DNA of 64,000 nt from Hydractinia symbiolongicarpus (lineage: Eukaryota; Cnidaria; Hydrozoa; Anthoathecata; Hydractiniidae). The DNA lies in assembly GCF_029227915.1 (NCBI RefSeq), contig NC_079883.1, forward strand, positions 682,001 through 746,000, given 5' to 3'. Under the pieces are notes generated by a model that was given only the letters and a program-made list of their open reading frames with translations, was not told where the DNA came from and searched no databases. A program made the position numbers and the translations under genes. Shown here one piece after another: positions 38,166-50,379 of the stretch. Numbering within the stretch: the first letter of the stretch is position 1; every line of letters starts with the position of its first letter.

Positions 38166-39999
38166 GTATACAAAGAAAATACCCAGGGAGTAAACTCATT
38201 TCCAGAACGATTTTTTAAATTATCTTTTCACCACTAAAACGCATGAGACTTGTAGTTTTTAATAATGTTTTCATTTTTGATGAGACGCTGAATAAAAGAT
38301 GTTTAATCGCCGGCAAAGGAAAACCCGCGATTTCCCGTAAATCCCGGACTCGGCCCGTATAGTCAAAAGTATACAAAGAAAATACCCAGGGAGTAAACTC
38401 ATTTCCAGAACGATTTTTTAAATTATCTTTTCACCACTAAAACGCATGAGACTTGTAGTTTTTAAAAATATTTTCATTTTTGATGAGACGCTGAATAAAA
38501 GAAGTTTAATCGCCGGCAAACGAAAATCCGAGATTTCCCGTAAATCCTAGACTTGGCCCGTATAGTCGAAAGTATACAGAGAAAGTACCCAGGGAGTAAA
38601 CTCATTTCCCGAACGATTTTTTAAATTATTTTTTCGCCACTACAACGCATGAGACTTGTAGTTTTCAAAAATGTTTTCATTTTTGATGAGACGCTGAATA
38701 AAAGAAGTTTAATCGCCGGCAAACGAAAACCCGCGATTTCCCGTAAATCCCGGGCTCGGCCCGTATAGTCAAAAGTATACAAAGAAAGTACCCTGCGAGT
38801 AAACTCATTTCCAGAACGATTTTTTAAATTATCTTTTCACCACTAAAACGCAGGAGACTTGTAGTTTTCAAAAATGTTTTCATTTTTGATGAGACGCTGA
38901 ATAAAGGAAGTTTAATCGCCGGCAAACGAAAACCCGCGAAATCCCGTAAATCCCGGACTCCGCCCGTATAGTCAAAAGTATACAAAGAAAATACCCAGGT
39001 AGTAAACTCATTTCCAGAACGATTTTTTAAATTATCTTTTCACCACTAAAACGCATGAGACTTGTAGTTTTCAAAAATGTTTTCATTTTTGATGAGACGC
39101 TGAATAAAAGAAGTTTAATCGCCGGCAAACGAAAATCCGAGATTTCCCGTAAATCCTAAACTCGGCCCGTATAGTCAAAAGTATACAAAGAAAATACCCA
39201 GGGAGTAAACTCATTTCCCAAACGATTTTTTAAATTATTTTTTCGCCACTAAAACGCATGAGACTTGTAGTTTTCAAAATTGTTTTCATTTTTGATGAGA
39301 CGCTGAATAAAAGAAGTTTAATCGCCGGCAAACGAAAACCCGCGATTTCCCGTAAATCCCGGGCTCGGCCCGTATAGTCAAAAGTATACAAAGAAATTAC
39401 GCAGGGAGTTAACTCATTTCCAGAACGATTTTTTAAATTAACTTTTCACCACTAAAACGCACGAGACTTGTAGTTTTCAAAAATGTTTTCATTTTTGATG
39501 AGACGCTGAATAAAGGAAGTTTAATCGCCGGCAAACGAAAACCCGCGAAATCCCGTAAATCCCGGACTCCGCCCGTATAGTCAAAAGTATACAAAGAAAA
39601 TACCCAGGGAGTAAACTCATTTCCAGAACGATTTTTTAAATTATCTTTTCACCACTAAAACGCATGAGACTTGTAGTTTTCAAAAATGTTTTCATTTTTG
39701 ATGAGACGCTGAATAAAAGAAGTTTAATCGCCGGCAAACGAAAACCCGCGAATTCCCGTAATTCCCGGACTCGGCCCGTATAGTCAAAAGTATACAAAGA
39801 AAATACCCAGGGAGTAAACTCATTTCCAGAACGATTTTTTAAATTATCTTTTCACCACTAAAACGCATGAGACTTGTAGTTTTTAATAATGTTTTCATTT
39901 TTGATGAGACGCTGAATAAAAGATGTTTAATCGCCGGCAAAGGAAAACCCGCGATTTCCCGTAAATCCCGGACTCGGCCCGTATAGTCAAAAGTATACA

Positions 40000-42900
40000 A
40001 AGAAAGTACCTTGCGTGTAAACTCATTTCCAGAACGATTTTTTAAATTATCTTTTCACCACTAAAGCGCACGAGACTTGTAGTTTTCAAAAATGTTTTTA
40101 TTTTTGATGAGACGCTGAATAAAGGAAGTTTGATCGCCGGCAAACGAAAACCCGCGAAATCCCGTAAATCCCGGACTCGGCCCGTATAGTCAAAAGTATA
40201 CAAAGAAAATACCCCAGAAGTAAACTCATTTCCAGAACGATTTTTTAAATTAGCTTTTCACCACTAAAACGCATGAGACTTGTAGTTTTCAAAAATGTTT
40301 TCATTTTTGATGAGACGCTGAATAAAAGAAGTTTAATCGCCGGCAAACGAAAACCCGCGAATTCCCGTAATTCCCGGACTCGGCCCGTATAGTCAAAAGT
40401 ATACAAAGAAAATACCCAGGGAGTAAACTCATTTCCAGAACGATTTTTTAAATTATCTTTTCACCACTAAAACGCATGAGACTTGTAGTTTTTAAAAATG
40501 TTTTCATTTTTGATGAGACGCTGAATAAAAGAAGTTTAATCGCCGACAAACGAAAACCCGCGAATTCCCGTAATTCCCGGGCTCGGCCCGTATAGTCAAA
40601 AGTATACAAAGAAATTACGCAGGGAGTTAACTCATTTCCAGAACGATTTTTTAAATTAACTTTTCACCACTAAAACGCACGAGACTTGTAGTTTTCAAAA
40701 ATGTTTTCATTTTTGATGAGACGCTGAATAAAGGAAGTTTAATCGCCGGCAAACGAAAACCCGCGAAATCCCGTAAATCCCGGACTCCGCCCGTATAGTC
40801 AAAAGTATACAAAGAAAATACCCAGGGAGTAAACTCATTTCCAGAACGATTTTTTAAATTATCTTTTCACCACTAAAACGCATGAGACTTGTAGTTTTCA
40901 AAAATGTTTTCATTTTTGATGAGACGCTGAATAAAAGAAGTTTAATCGCCGGCAAAGGAAAACCCGCGATTTCCCGTAAATCCCGGACTCGGCCCGTATA
41001 GTCAAAAGTATACAAAGAAAGTACCTTGCGTGTAAACTCATTTCCAGAACGATTTTTTAAATTATCTTTTCACCACTAAAGCGCACGAGACTTGTAGTTT
41101 TCAAAAATGTTTTTATTTTTGATGAGACGCTGAATAAAGGAAGTTTGATCGCCGGCAAACGAAAACCCGCGAAATCCCGTAAATCCCGGACTCGGCCCGT
41201 ATAGTCAAAAGTATACAAAGAAAATACCCCAGAAGTAAACTCATTTCCAGAACGATTTTTTAAATTAGCTTTTCACCACTAAAACGCATGAGACTTGTAG
41301 TTTTCAAAAATGTTTTCATTTTTGATGAGACGCTGAATAAAAGAAGTTTAATCGCCGGCAAACGAAAACCCGCGAATTCCCGTAATTCCCGGACTCGGCC
41401 CGTATAGTCAAAAGTATACAAAGAAAATACCCAGGGAGTAAACTCATTTCCAGAACGATTTTTTAAATTATCTTTTCACCACTAAAACGCATGAGACTTG
41501 TAGTTTTTAAAAATGTTTTCATTTTTGATGAGACGCTGAATAAAAGATGTTTAAGCGCCGGCAAAGGAAAACCCGCGATTTCCCGTAAATCCCGGACTCG
41601 GCCCGTATAGTCAAAAGTATACAAAGAAAGTACCTTGCGAGTAAACTCATTTCCAGAACGATTTTTTAAATTATCTTTTCACCACTAAAACGCACGAGAC
41701 TTGTAGTTTTCAAAAATGTCTTCATTTTTGATGAGACGCTGAATAAAAGAAGTTTAATCGCCGACAAACGAAAACCCGCGAATTCCCGTAATTCCCGGAC
41801 TCGGCCCGTATAGTCAAAAGTATACAAAGAAAATACCCAGGGAGTAAACTCATTTCCAGAACGATTTTTTAAATTATCTTTTCACCACTAAAACGCATGA
41901 GACTTGTAGTTTTCAAAAATGTTTTCATTTTTGATGAGACGCTGAATAAAAGAAGTTTAATCGCCGGCAAACGAAAATCCGCGAATTCCCGTAAATCCCG
42001 GACACTGCCCGTATAGTCAATTATATACGAAGAAATTACCCTGTGAGTAAACTCATTTCCAGAACGATTTTTTAAATTATCTTTTCACCACTAAAACGCA
42101 CGAGACTTGTAGTTTTCAAAAATGTTTTCATTTTTGATGAGACGCTGAATAAAAGAAGTTTAATTGCCGGCAAACGAAAATCCGAGATTTCCCGTAAATC
42201 CCGGACTCGGCCCGTATAGTCAAAAGTATACAAAGAAAGTACCCAGGGAGTAAACTCATTTCCCGAACGATTTTTTAAATTATTTTTTCGCCACTAAAAC
42301 GCATGAGACTTGTAGTTTTCAAAAATGTTTTCATTTTTGATGAGACGCTTAATGAGAGAGGTTTAATCTCCGGCAAACGAAAACCCGCGATTTCACGTAA
42401 ATCCCGGGCTTGGCCGTATAGTCGAATGTATACAAAGAAAGTACCCAGGGAGTAAACTCATTTCCCGAACGATTTTTTAAATTATTTTTTCACCACTAAG
42501 ACGCATGAGACTTGTAGTTTTCAGGAATGTTTTTATTTTTGATGAGACGCTTAATGAAAGAAGTTTAATCGCCGGCAAACGAAAACTTGCGTTTTCCCGT
42601 AAATCCCGGGCTTGGCCCGTATAGTCGAGTATATACAAAGAAAGTACCCTGTCTGTAAACTCATTTCCAGAACGTTTTTTTAAATTATCTTTTCACCACT
42701 AAAGCGCACGAGACTTGTAGTTTTCAAAAATGTTTTTATTTTTGATGAGACGCTGAATAAAGGAAGTTTGATCGCCGGCAAACGAAAACCCGCGAAATCC
42801 CGTAAATCCCGGACTCGGCCCGTATAGTCAAAAGTATACAAAGAAAGTACCTTGCGTGTAAACTCATTTCCAGAACGATTTTTTAAATTATCTTTTCACC

Positions 42901-44600
42901 ACTAAAGCGCACGAGACTTGTAGTTTTCAAAAATGTTTTTATTTTTGATGAGACGCTGAATAAAGGAAGTTTGATCGCCGGCAAACGAAAACCCGCGAAA
43001 TCCCGTAAATCCCGGACTCGGCCCGTATAGTCAAAAGTATACAAAGAAAATACCCCAGAAGTAAACTCATTTCCAGAACGATTTTTTAAATTAGCTTTTC
43101 ACCACTAAAACGCATGAGACTTGTAGTTTTCAAAAATGTTTTCATTTTTGATGAGACGCTGAATAAAAGAAGTTTAATCGCCGGCAAACGAAAACCCGCG
43201 AATTCCCGTAATTCCCGGACTCGGCCCGTATAGTCAAAAGTATACAAAGAAAATACCCAGGGAGTAAACTCATTTCCAGAACGATTTTTTAAATTATCTT
43301 TTCACCACTAAAACGCATGAGACTTGTAGTTTTTAAAAATGTTTTCATTTTTGATGAGACGCTGAATAAAAGATGTTTAAGCGCCGGCAAAGGAAAACCC
43401 GCGATTTCCCGTAAATCCCGGACTCGGCCCGTATAGTCAAAAGTATACAAAGAAAGTACCTTGCGAGTAAACTCATTTCCAGAACGATTTTTTAAATTAT
43501 CTTTTCACCACTAAAACGCACGAGACTTGTAGTTTTCAAAAATGTCTTCATTTTTGATGAGACGCTGAATAAAAGAAGTTTAATCGCCGACAAACGAAAA
43601 CCCGCGAATTCCCGTAATTCCCGGACTCGGCCCGTATAGTCAAAAGTATACAAAGAAAATACCCAGGGAGTAAACTCATTTCCAGAACGATTTTTTAAAT
43701 TATCTTTTCACCACTAAAACGCATGAGACTTGTAGTTTTCAAAAATGTTTTCATTTTTGATGAGACGCTGAATAAAAGAAGTTTAATCGCCGGCAAACGA
43801 AAATCCGCGAATTCCCGTAAATCCCGGACACTGCCCGTATAGTCAATTATATACGAAGAAATTACCCTGTGAGTAAACTCATTTCCAGAACGATTTTTTA
43901 AATTATCTTTTCACCACTAAAACGCACGAGACTTGTAGTTTTCAAAAATGTTTTCATTTTTGATGAGACGCTGAATAAAAGAAGTTTAATTGCCGGCAAA
44001 CGAAAATCCGAGATTTCCCGTAAATCCCGGACTCGGCCCGTATAGTCAAAAGTATACAAAGAAAGTACCCAGGGAGTAAACTCATTTCCCGAACGATTTT
44101 TTAAATTATTTTTTCGCCACTAAAACGCATGAGACTTGTAGTTTTCAAAAATGTTTTCATTTTTGATGAGACGCTTAATGAGAGAGGTTTAATCTCCGGC
44201 AAACGAAAACCCGCGATTTCACGTAAATCCCGGGTTGGCCGTATAGTCGAATGTATACAAAGAAAGTACCCAGGGAGTAAACTCATTTCCCGAACGATTT
44301 TTTAAATTATTTTTTCACCACTAAGACGCATGAGACTTGTAGTTTTCAGGAATGTTTTTATTTTTGATGAGACGCTTAATGAAAGAAGTTTAATCGCCGG
44401 CAAACGAAAACTTGCGTTTTCCCGTAAATCCCGGGCTTGGCCCGTATAGTCGAGTATATACAAAGAAAGTACCCTGTCTGTAAACTCATTTCCAGAACGT
44501 TTTTTTAAATTATCTTTTCACCACTAAAACGCATGAGACTTGTAGTTTTCAAAAATGTTTTCATTTTTGATAAGACGCTGAATAAAAGATGTTTAATCGC
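40000..44600. repeat. 5- and 9-unit-spaced duplications
   Basis: GTACCTTGCGTGTAA occurs at 40,006, 41,021 and 42,847, and ACCCCAGAAG at 40,211, 41,226 and 43,052. The offsets are 1,015 bp (five units) and 1,826 bp (nine units minus a 1-bp loss in GGCCGTATAG near 42,414). GTCTGTAAAC at 42,651 and 44,476 shows the same 9-unit spacing with a further 1-bp loss in GGGTTGGCC near 44,233. GCAGGGAGTTAAC at 40,619 links back to 39,401 at six units, so material from the 10.73-kb block continues into this region. Confidence 0.85.
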
Positions 44601-47600
44601 CGGAAAACGAAAATCCGCGATTTCCCGTAAATCCCGGACTTGGCCCGTATAGTCAAAAGTATACAAAGAAAACACCCAGGGAGTAAACTCATTTCCAGAA
44701 CGATTTTTTAAATTATCTTTTCACCACTAAAACGCATGAGACTTGTAGTTTTCAAAAATGTTTTCATTTTTGATGAGACGCTGAATAAAAGATGTTTAAT
44801 CGCCGGCAAACGAAAACCCGCGACTTCCCGTAAATCCCGGGCTTGGCCCGTATAGTCGAATATATACGAAGAAATTACCCTGTGAGTAAACTCATTTCCA
44901 GAACGATTTTTTAAATTATCTTTTCACCACTAAAACGCATGAGACTTGTAGTTTTCAAAAATGTTTTCATTTTTGATGAGACGCTGAATAAAAGAAGTTT
45001 AATCGCCGGCAAACGAAAACCCGCGAATTCCCGTAATTCCCAGACTCGGCCCGTATAGTCAAAAGTATACAAAGAAAATACCCAGGGAGTAAACTCATTT
45101 CCAGAACGATTTTTTAAATTACCTTTTCACCACTAAAACGCATGAGACTTTTAGTTTTCAAAAATGTTTTCATTTTTGATGAGACGCTGAATAAAAGAAG
45201 TTTAATCGCCGGCAAACGAAAATCCGAGATTTCCCGTAAATCCCGGACTCGGCCCGTATAGTCAAAAGTATACAAAGAAAGTACCCAGGGAGTAAACTCA
45301 TTTCCCGAACGATTTTTTAAATTATATTTTCGCCACTAAAAGGCACGAGACTTGTAGTTTTCAAAAATGTTTTCATTTTTGATGAGACGCTGAATAAAAG
45401 ACGTTTAATCGCCGGCAAACGAAAACCCGCGAATTCCCGTAATTCCCAGACTCGGCCCGTATAGTCAAAAGTATACAAAGAAAATACCCAGGGAGTAAAC
45501 TCATTTCCAGAACGATTTTTTAAATTACCTTTTCACCACTAAAACGCATGAGACTTTTAGTTTTCAAAAATGTTTTCATTTTTGATGAGACGCTGAATAA
45601 AAGAAGTTTAATCGCCGGCAAACGAAAATCCGAGATTTCCCGTAAATCCCGGACTCGGCCCGTATAGTCAAAAGTATACAAAGAAAGTACCCAGGGAGTA
45701 AACTCATTTCCCTAACGATTTTTTAAATTATATTTTCGCCACTAAAACGCATGAGACTTGTAGTTTTCAAAAATGTTTTAATTTTTGATGAGACGCTTAA
45801 TGAGAGAGGTTTAATCTCCGGCAAACGAAAACCCGCGATTTCACGTAAATCCCGGGCTTGGCCCGTATAGTCGAATGTATACAAAGAAAGTACCCAGGGA
45901 GTAAACGCATTTCCCGAACGATTTTTTAAGTTATTGTTTCACCACTAAAACGCATGAGACTTGTAGTTTTCAAAAATGTTTTCATTTTTGATGAGACGCT
46001 GAATAAAAGAAGTTTAATCGCCGGCAAACGAAAATCCGCGAATTCCCGTAAATCCCGGACACTGCCCGTATAGCCAGAAGTATACAAAGAAAGTACCGAG
46101 GAAGTAAACTCATTTCCCGAACGATTTTTTAAATTATCTTTTCACCACTAAAACGCACGAGACTTGTAGTTTTCAAAATTGTTTTCATTTTTGATGAGAC
46201 GCTGAATAAAAGAAGTTTAATCGCCGGCAAACGAAAACCCGCGAATTCCCGTAATTCCCAGACTCGGCCCGTATAGTCAAAAGTATACAAAGAAAATACC
46301 CAGGGAGTAAACTCATTTCCAAAACGATTTTTTAAATTATCTTTTCACCACTAAAACGCATGAGACTTTTAGTTTTCAAAAATGTTTTCATTTTTGATGA
46401 GACGCTGAATAAAAGAAGTTTAATTGCCGGCAAACAAAAATCCGAGATTTCCCGTACATCCCGGACTCGGCCCGTATAGTCAAAAGTATACAAAGAAAGT
46501 ACCCTGCGAGTAAACTCATTTCTAGAACGATTTTTTAAATTATCTTTTCACCACTAAAACGCACGAGACTTGTAGTTTTCAAAAATGTTTTCATTTTTGA
46601 TGAGACGCTGAATAAAAGAAGTTTAATCGCCGGCAAACGAAAACCCGCGACTTCCCGTAAATCCCGGGCTTGGCCCGTATAGTCGAATATATACGAAGAA
46701 ATTACCCTGTGAGTAAACTCATTTCCAGAACGATTTTTTAAATTATCTTTTCACCACTAAAACGCATGAGACTTGTAGTTTTCAAAAATGTTTTCATTTT
46801 TGATGAGACGCTGAATAAAAGAAGTTTAATCGCCGGCAAACGAAAACCCGCGAATTCCCGTAATTCCCAGACTCGGCCCGTATAGTCAAAAGTATACAAA
46901 GAAAATACCCAGGGAGTAAACTCATTTCCAGAACGATTTTTTAAATTACCTTTTCACCACTAAAACGCATGAGACTTTTAGTTTTCCAAAATGTTTTCAT
47001 TTTTGATGAGACGCTGAATAAAAGAAGTTTAATCGCCGGCAAACGAAAATCCGAGATTTCCCGTAAATCCCGGACTCGGCCCGTATAGTCAAAAGTATAC
47101 AAAGAAAGTACCCAGGGAGTAAACTCATTTCCCGAACGATTTTTTAAATTATATTTTCGCCACTAAAACGCATGAGACTTGTAGTTTTCAAAAATGTTTT
47201 CATTTTTGATGAGACGCTGAATAAAAGAAGTTTAATCGCCGGCAAACGAAAACCCGCGAATTCCCGTAATTCCCAGACTCGGCCCGTATAGTCAAAAGTA
47301 TACAAAGAAAATACCCAGGGAGTAAACTCATTTCCAGAACGATTTTTTAAATTACCTTTTCACCACTAAAACGCATGAGACTTTTAGTTTTCAAAAATGT
47401 TTTCATTTTTGATGAGACGCTGAATAAAAGAAGTTTAATCGCCGGCAAACGAAAATCCGAGATTTCCCGTAAATCCCGGACTCGGCCCGTATAGTCAAAA
47501 GTATACAAAGAAAGTACCCAGGGAGTAAACGCATTTCCCTAACGATTTTTTAAATTATATTTTCGCCACTAAAACGCATGTGACTTGTAGTTTTCAAAAA

Positions 47601-49890
47601 TGTTTTAATTTTTGATGAGACGCTGAATAAAAGAAGTTTAATCGCCGGCAAACGAAAACCCGCGAATTCCCGTAATTCCCAGACTCGGCCCGTATAGTCA
47701 AAAGTATACAAAGAAAATACCCAGGGAGTAAACTCATTTCCAGAACGATTTTTTAAATTACCTTTTCACCACTAAAACGCATGAGACTTTTAGTTTTCAA
47801 AAATGTTTTATATTTTTGATGAGACGCTGAATAAAAGAAGTTTAATCGCCGGCAAACGAAAATCCGAGATTTCCCGTAAATCCCGGACTCGGCCCGTATA
47901 GTCAAAAGTATACAAAGAAAGTACCCAGGGAGTAAACTCATTTCCCTAACGATTTTTTAAATTATATTTTCGCCACTAAAACGCATGAGACTTGTAGTTT
48001 TCAAAAATGTTTTAATTTTTGATGAGACGCTTAATGAGAGAGGTTTAATCTCCGGCAAACGAAAACATGCGATTTCACGTAAATCCCGGGCTTGGCCCGT
48101 ATAGTCGAATGTATACAAAGAAAGTACCCAGGGAGTAAACGCATTTCCAGAACGATTTTTTAAATTATCTTTTCACCACTAAAACGCATGAGACTTGTAG
48201 TTTTCAAAAATGTTTTCATTTTTGATGAGACGCTGAATAAAAGAAGTTTAATCGCCGGCAAACGAAAATCCGCGAATTCCCGTAAATCCCGGACACTGCC
48301 CGTATAGCCAGAAGTATACAAAGAAAGTACCGAGGAAGTAAACTCATTTCCCGAACGATTTTTTAAATTATCTTTTCACCACTAAAACGCACGAGACTTG
48401 TAGTTTTCAAAATTGTTTTCATTTTTGATGAGACGCTGAATAAAAGAAGTTTAATCGCCGGCAAACGAAAACCCGCGAATTCCCGTAATTCCCAGACTCG
48501 GCCCGTATAGTCAAAAGTATACAAAGAAAATACCCAGGGAGTAAACTCATTTCCAAAACGATTTTTTAAATTATCTTTTCACCACTAAAACGCATGAGAC
48601 TTTTAGTTTTCAAAAATGTTTTCATTTTTGATGAGACGCTGAATAAAAGAAGTTTAATCGCCGGCAAACGAAAATCCGCGAATTCCCGTAAATCCCGGAC
48701 ACTGCCCGTATAGTCAATTATATACGAAGAAATTACCCTGTGAGTAAACTCATTTCCAGAACGATTTTTTAAATTATCTTTTCACCACTAAAACGCACGA
48801 GACTTGTAGTTTTCAAAAATGTTTTCATTTTTGATGAGACGCTGAATAAAAGAAGTTTAATTGCCGGCAAACGAAAATCCGAGATTTCCCGTAAATCCCG
48901 GACTCGGCCCGTATAGTCAAAAGTATACAAAGAAAGTACCCAGGGAGTAAACTCATTTCCCGAACGATTTTTTAAATTATTTTTTCGCCACTAAAACGCA
49001 TGAGACTTGTAGTTTTCAAAAATGTTTTCATTTTTGATGAGACGCTTAATGAGAGAGGTTTAATCTCCGGCAAACGAAAACCCGCGATTTCACGTAAATC
49101 CCGGGCTTGGCCGTATAGTCGAATGTATACAAAGAAAGTACCCAGGGAGTAAACTCATTTCCCGAACGATTTTTTAAATTATTTTTTCACCACTAAGACG
49201 CATGAGACTTGTAGTTTTCAGGAATGTTTTTATTTTTGATGAGACGCTTAATGAAAGAAGTTTAATCGCCGGCAAACGAAAACTTGCGTTTTCCCGTAAA
49301 TCCCGGGCTTGGCCCGTATAGTCGAGTATATACAAAGAAAGTACCCTGTCTGTAAACTCATTTCCAGAACGTTTTTTTAAATTATCTTTTCACCACTAAA
49401 ACGCATGAGACTTGTAGTTTTCAAAAATGTTTTCATTTTTGATAAGACGCTGAATAAAAGATGTTTAATCGCCGGAAAACGAAAATCCGCGATTTCCCGT
49501 AAATCCCGGACTTGGCCCGTATAGTCAAAAGTATACAAAGAAAACACCCAGGGAGTAAACTCATTTCCAGAACGATTTTTTAAATTATCTTTTCACCACT
49601 AAAACGCATGAGACTTGTAGTTTTCAAAAATGTTTTCATTTTTGATGAGACGCTGAATAAAAGATGTTTAATCGCCGGCAAACGAAAACCCGCGACTTCC
49701 CGTAAATCCCGGGCTTGGCCCGTATAGTCGAATATATACGAAGAAATTACCCTGTGAGTAAACTCATTTCCAGAACGATTTTTTAAATTATCTTTTCACC
49801 ACTAAAACGCATGAGACTTGTAGTTTTCAAAAATGTTTTCATTTTTGATGAGACGCTGAATAAAAGAAGTTTAATCGCCGGCAAACGAAA
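43780..49890. repeat. 24-unit-spaced duplication (43.78-45.02 and 48.65-49.89 kb)
   Basis: GACACTGCCCGTATAGTCAATTA at 43,827 pairs with 48,698, and GTCTGTAAAC at 44,476 pairs with 49,348. The offsets are 4,871 and 4,872 bp, 24 units with known 1-bp indels. The match is about 1.2 kb. It ends where one copy continues with CGCGAATTCCCG (45.02 kb) and the other with CCGAGATTTCCCG (49.89 kb). The ordered set includes units with CACTAAGACGC, CAGGAATGTTTTTAT and CGGAAAACG. Confidence 0.85.
45412..48655. repeat. 16-unit block, first copy of a 30-unit-spaced pair
   Basis: This block recurs at about 51,502-54,745 with an offset of 6,090 bp, exactly 30 units. Paired markers include TAGCCAGAAG at 46,071/52,161 and 48,305/54,395, AACAAAAATCCGAG at about 46,433/52,523, and a 1-bp insertion (GTTTTATATTTTT) at 47,810/53,900. 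Because both copies carry that insertion, it arose before the copying. The match fails at 48,655, where one copy reads TCGCCGGC and the other TTGCCGGC. Confidence 0.87.
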
Positions 49891-50379
49891 ATCCGAGATT
49901 TCCCGTAAATCCCGGACTCGGCCCGTATAGTCAAAAGTATACAAAGAAAGTACCCAGGGAGTAAACTCATTTCCCGAACGATTTTTTAAATTATATTTTC
50001 GCCACTAAAACGCATGAGACTTGTAGTTTTCAAAAATGTTTTCATTTTTGATGAGACGCTGAATAAAAGAAGTTTAATCGCCGGCAAACGAAAACCCGCG
50101 AATTCCCGTAATTCCCAGACTCGGCCCGTATAGTCAAAAGTATACAAAGAAAATACCCAGGGAGTAAACTCATTTCCAGAACGATTTTTTAAATTACCTT
50201 TTCACCACTAAAACGCATGAGACTTTTAGTTTTCAAAAATGTTTTCATTTTTGATGAGACGCTGAATAAAAGAAGTTTAATCGCCGGCAAACGAAAATCC
50301 GAGATTTCCCGTAAATCCCGGACTCGGCCCGTATAGTCAAAAGTATACAAAGAAAGTACCCAGGGAGTAAACTCATTTC

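Larger units (their letters stand above)
29040..39799. repeat. 10.73-kb higher-order block, copy B
   Basis: The head-to-tail duplicate of copy A. The left edge is sharp: bases 18,308 and 29,039 differ (G versus A) and matching runs on from there. The right edge lies near 39,799, where AAAATACCCAGGG replaces AAAGTACCCTGCG. Differences from copy A are a 1-bp loss near 32,466, scattered substitutions, one extra whole unit near 35.65-35.9 kb, and one unit fewer between the two short units (1,610 bp instead of 1,813). The gain and loss cancel in length, so the two edits are visible only through internal markers. Confidence 0.88.
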
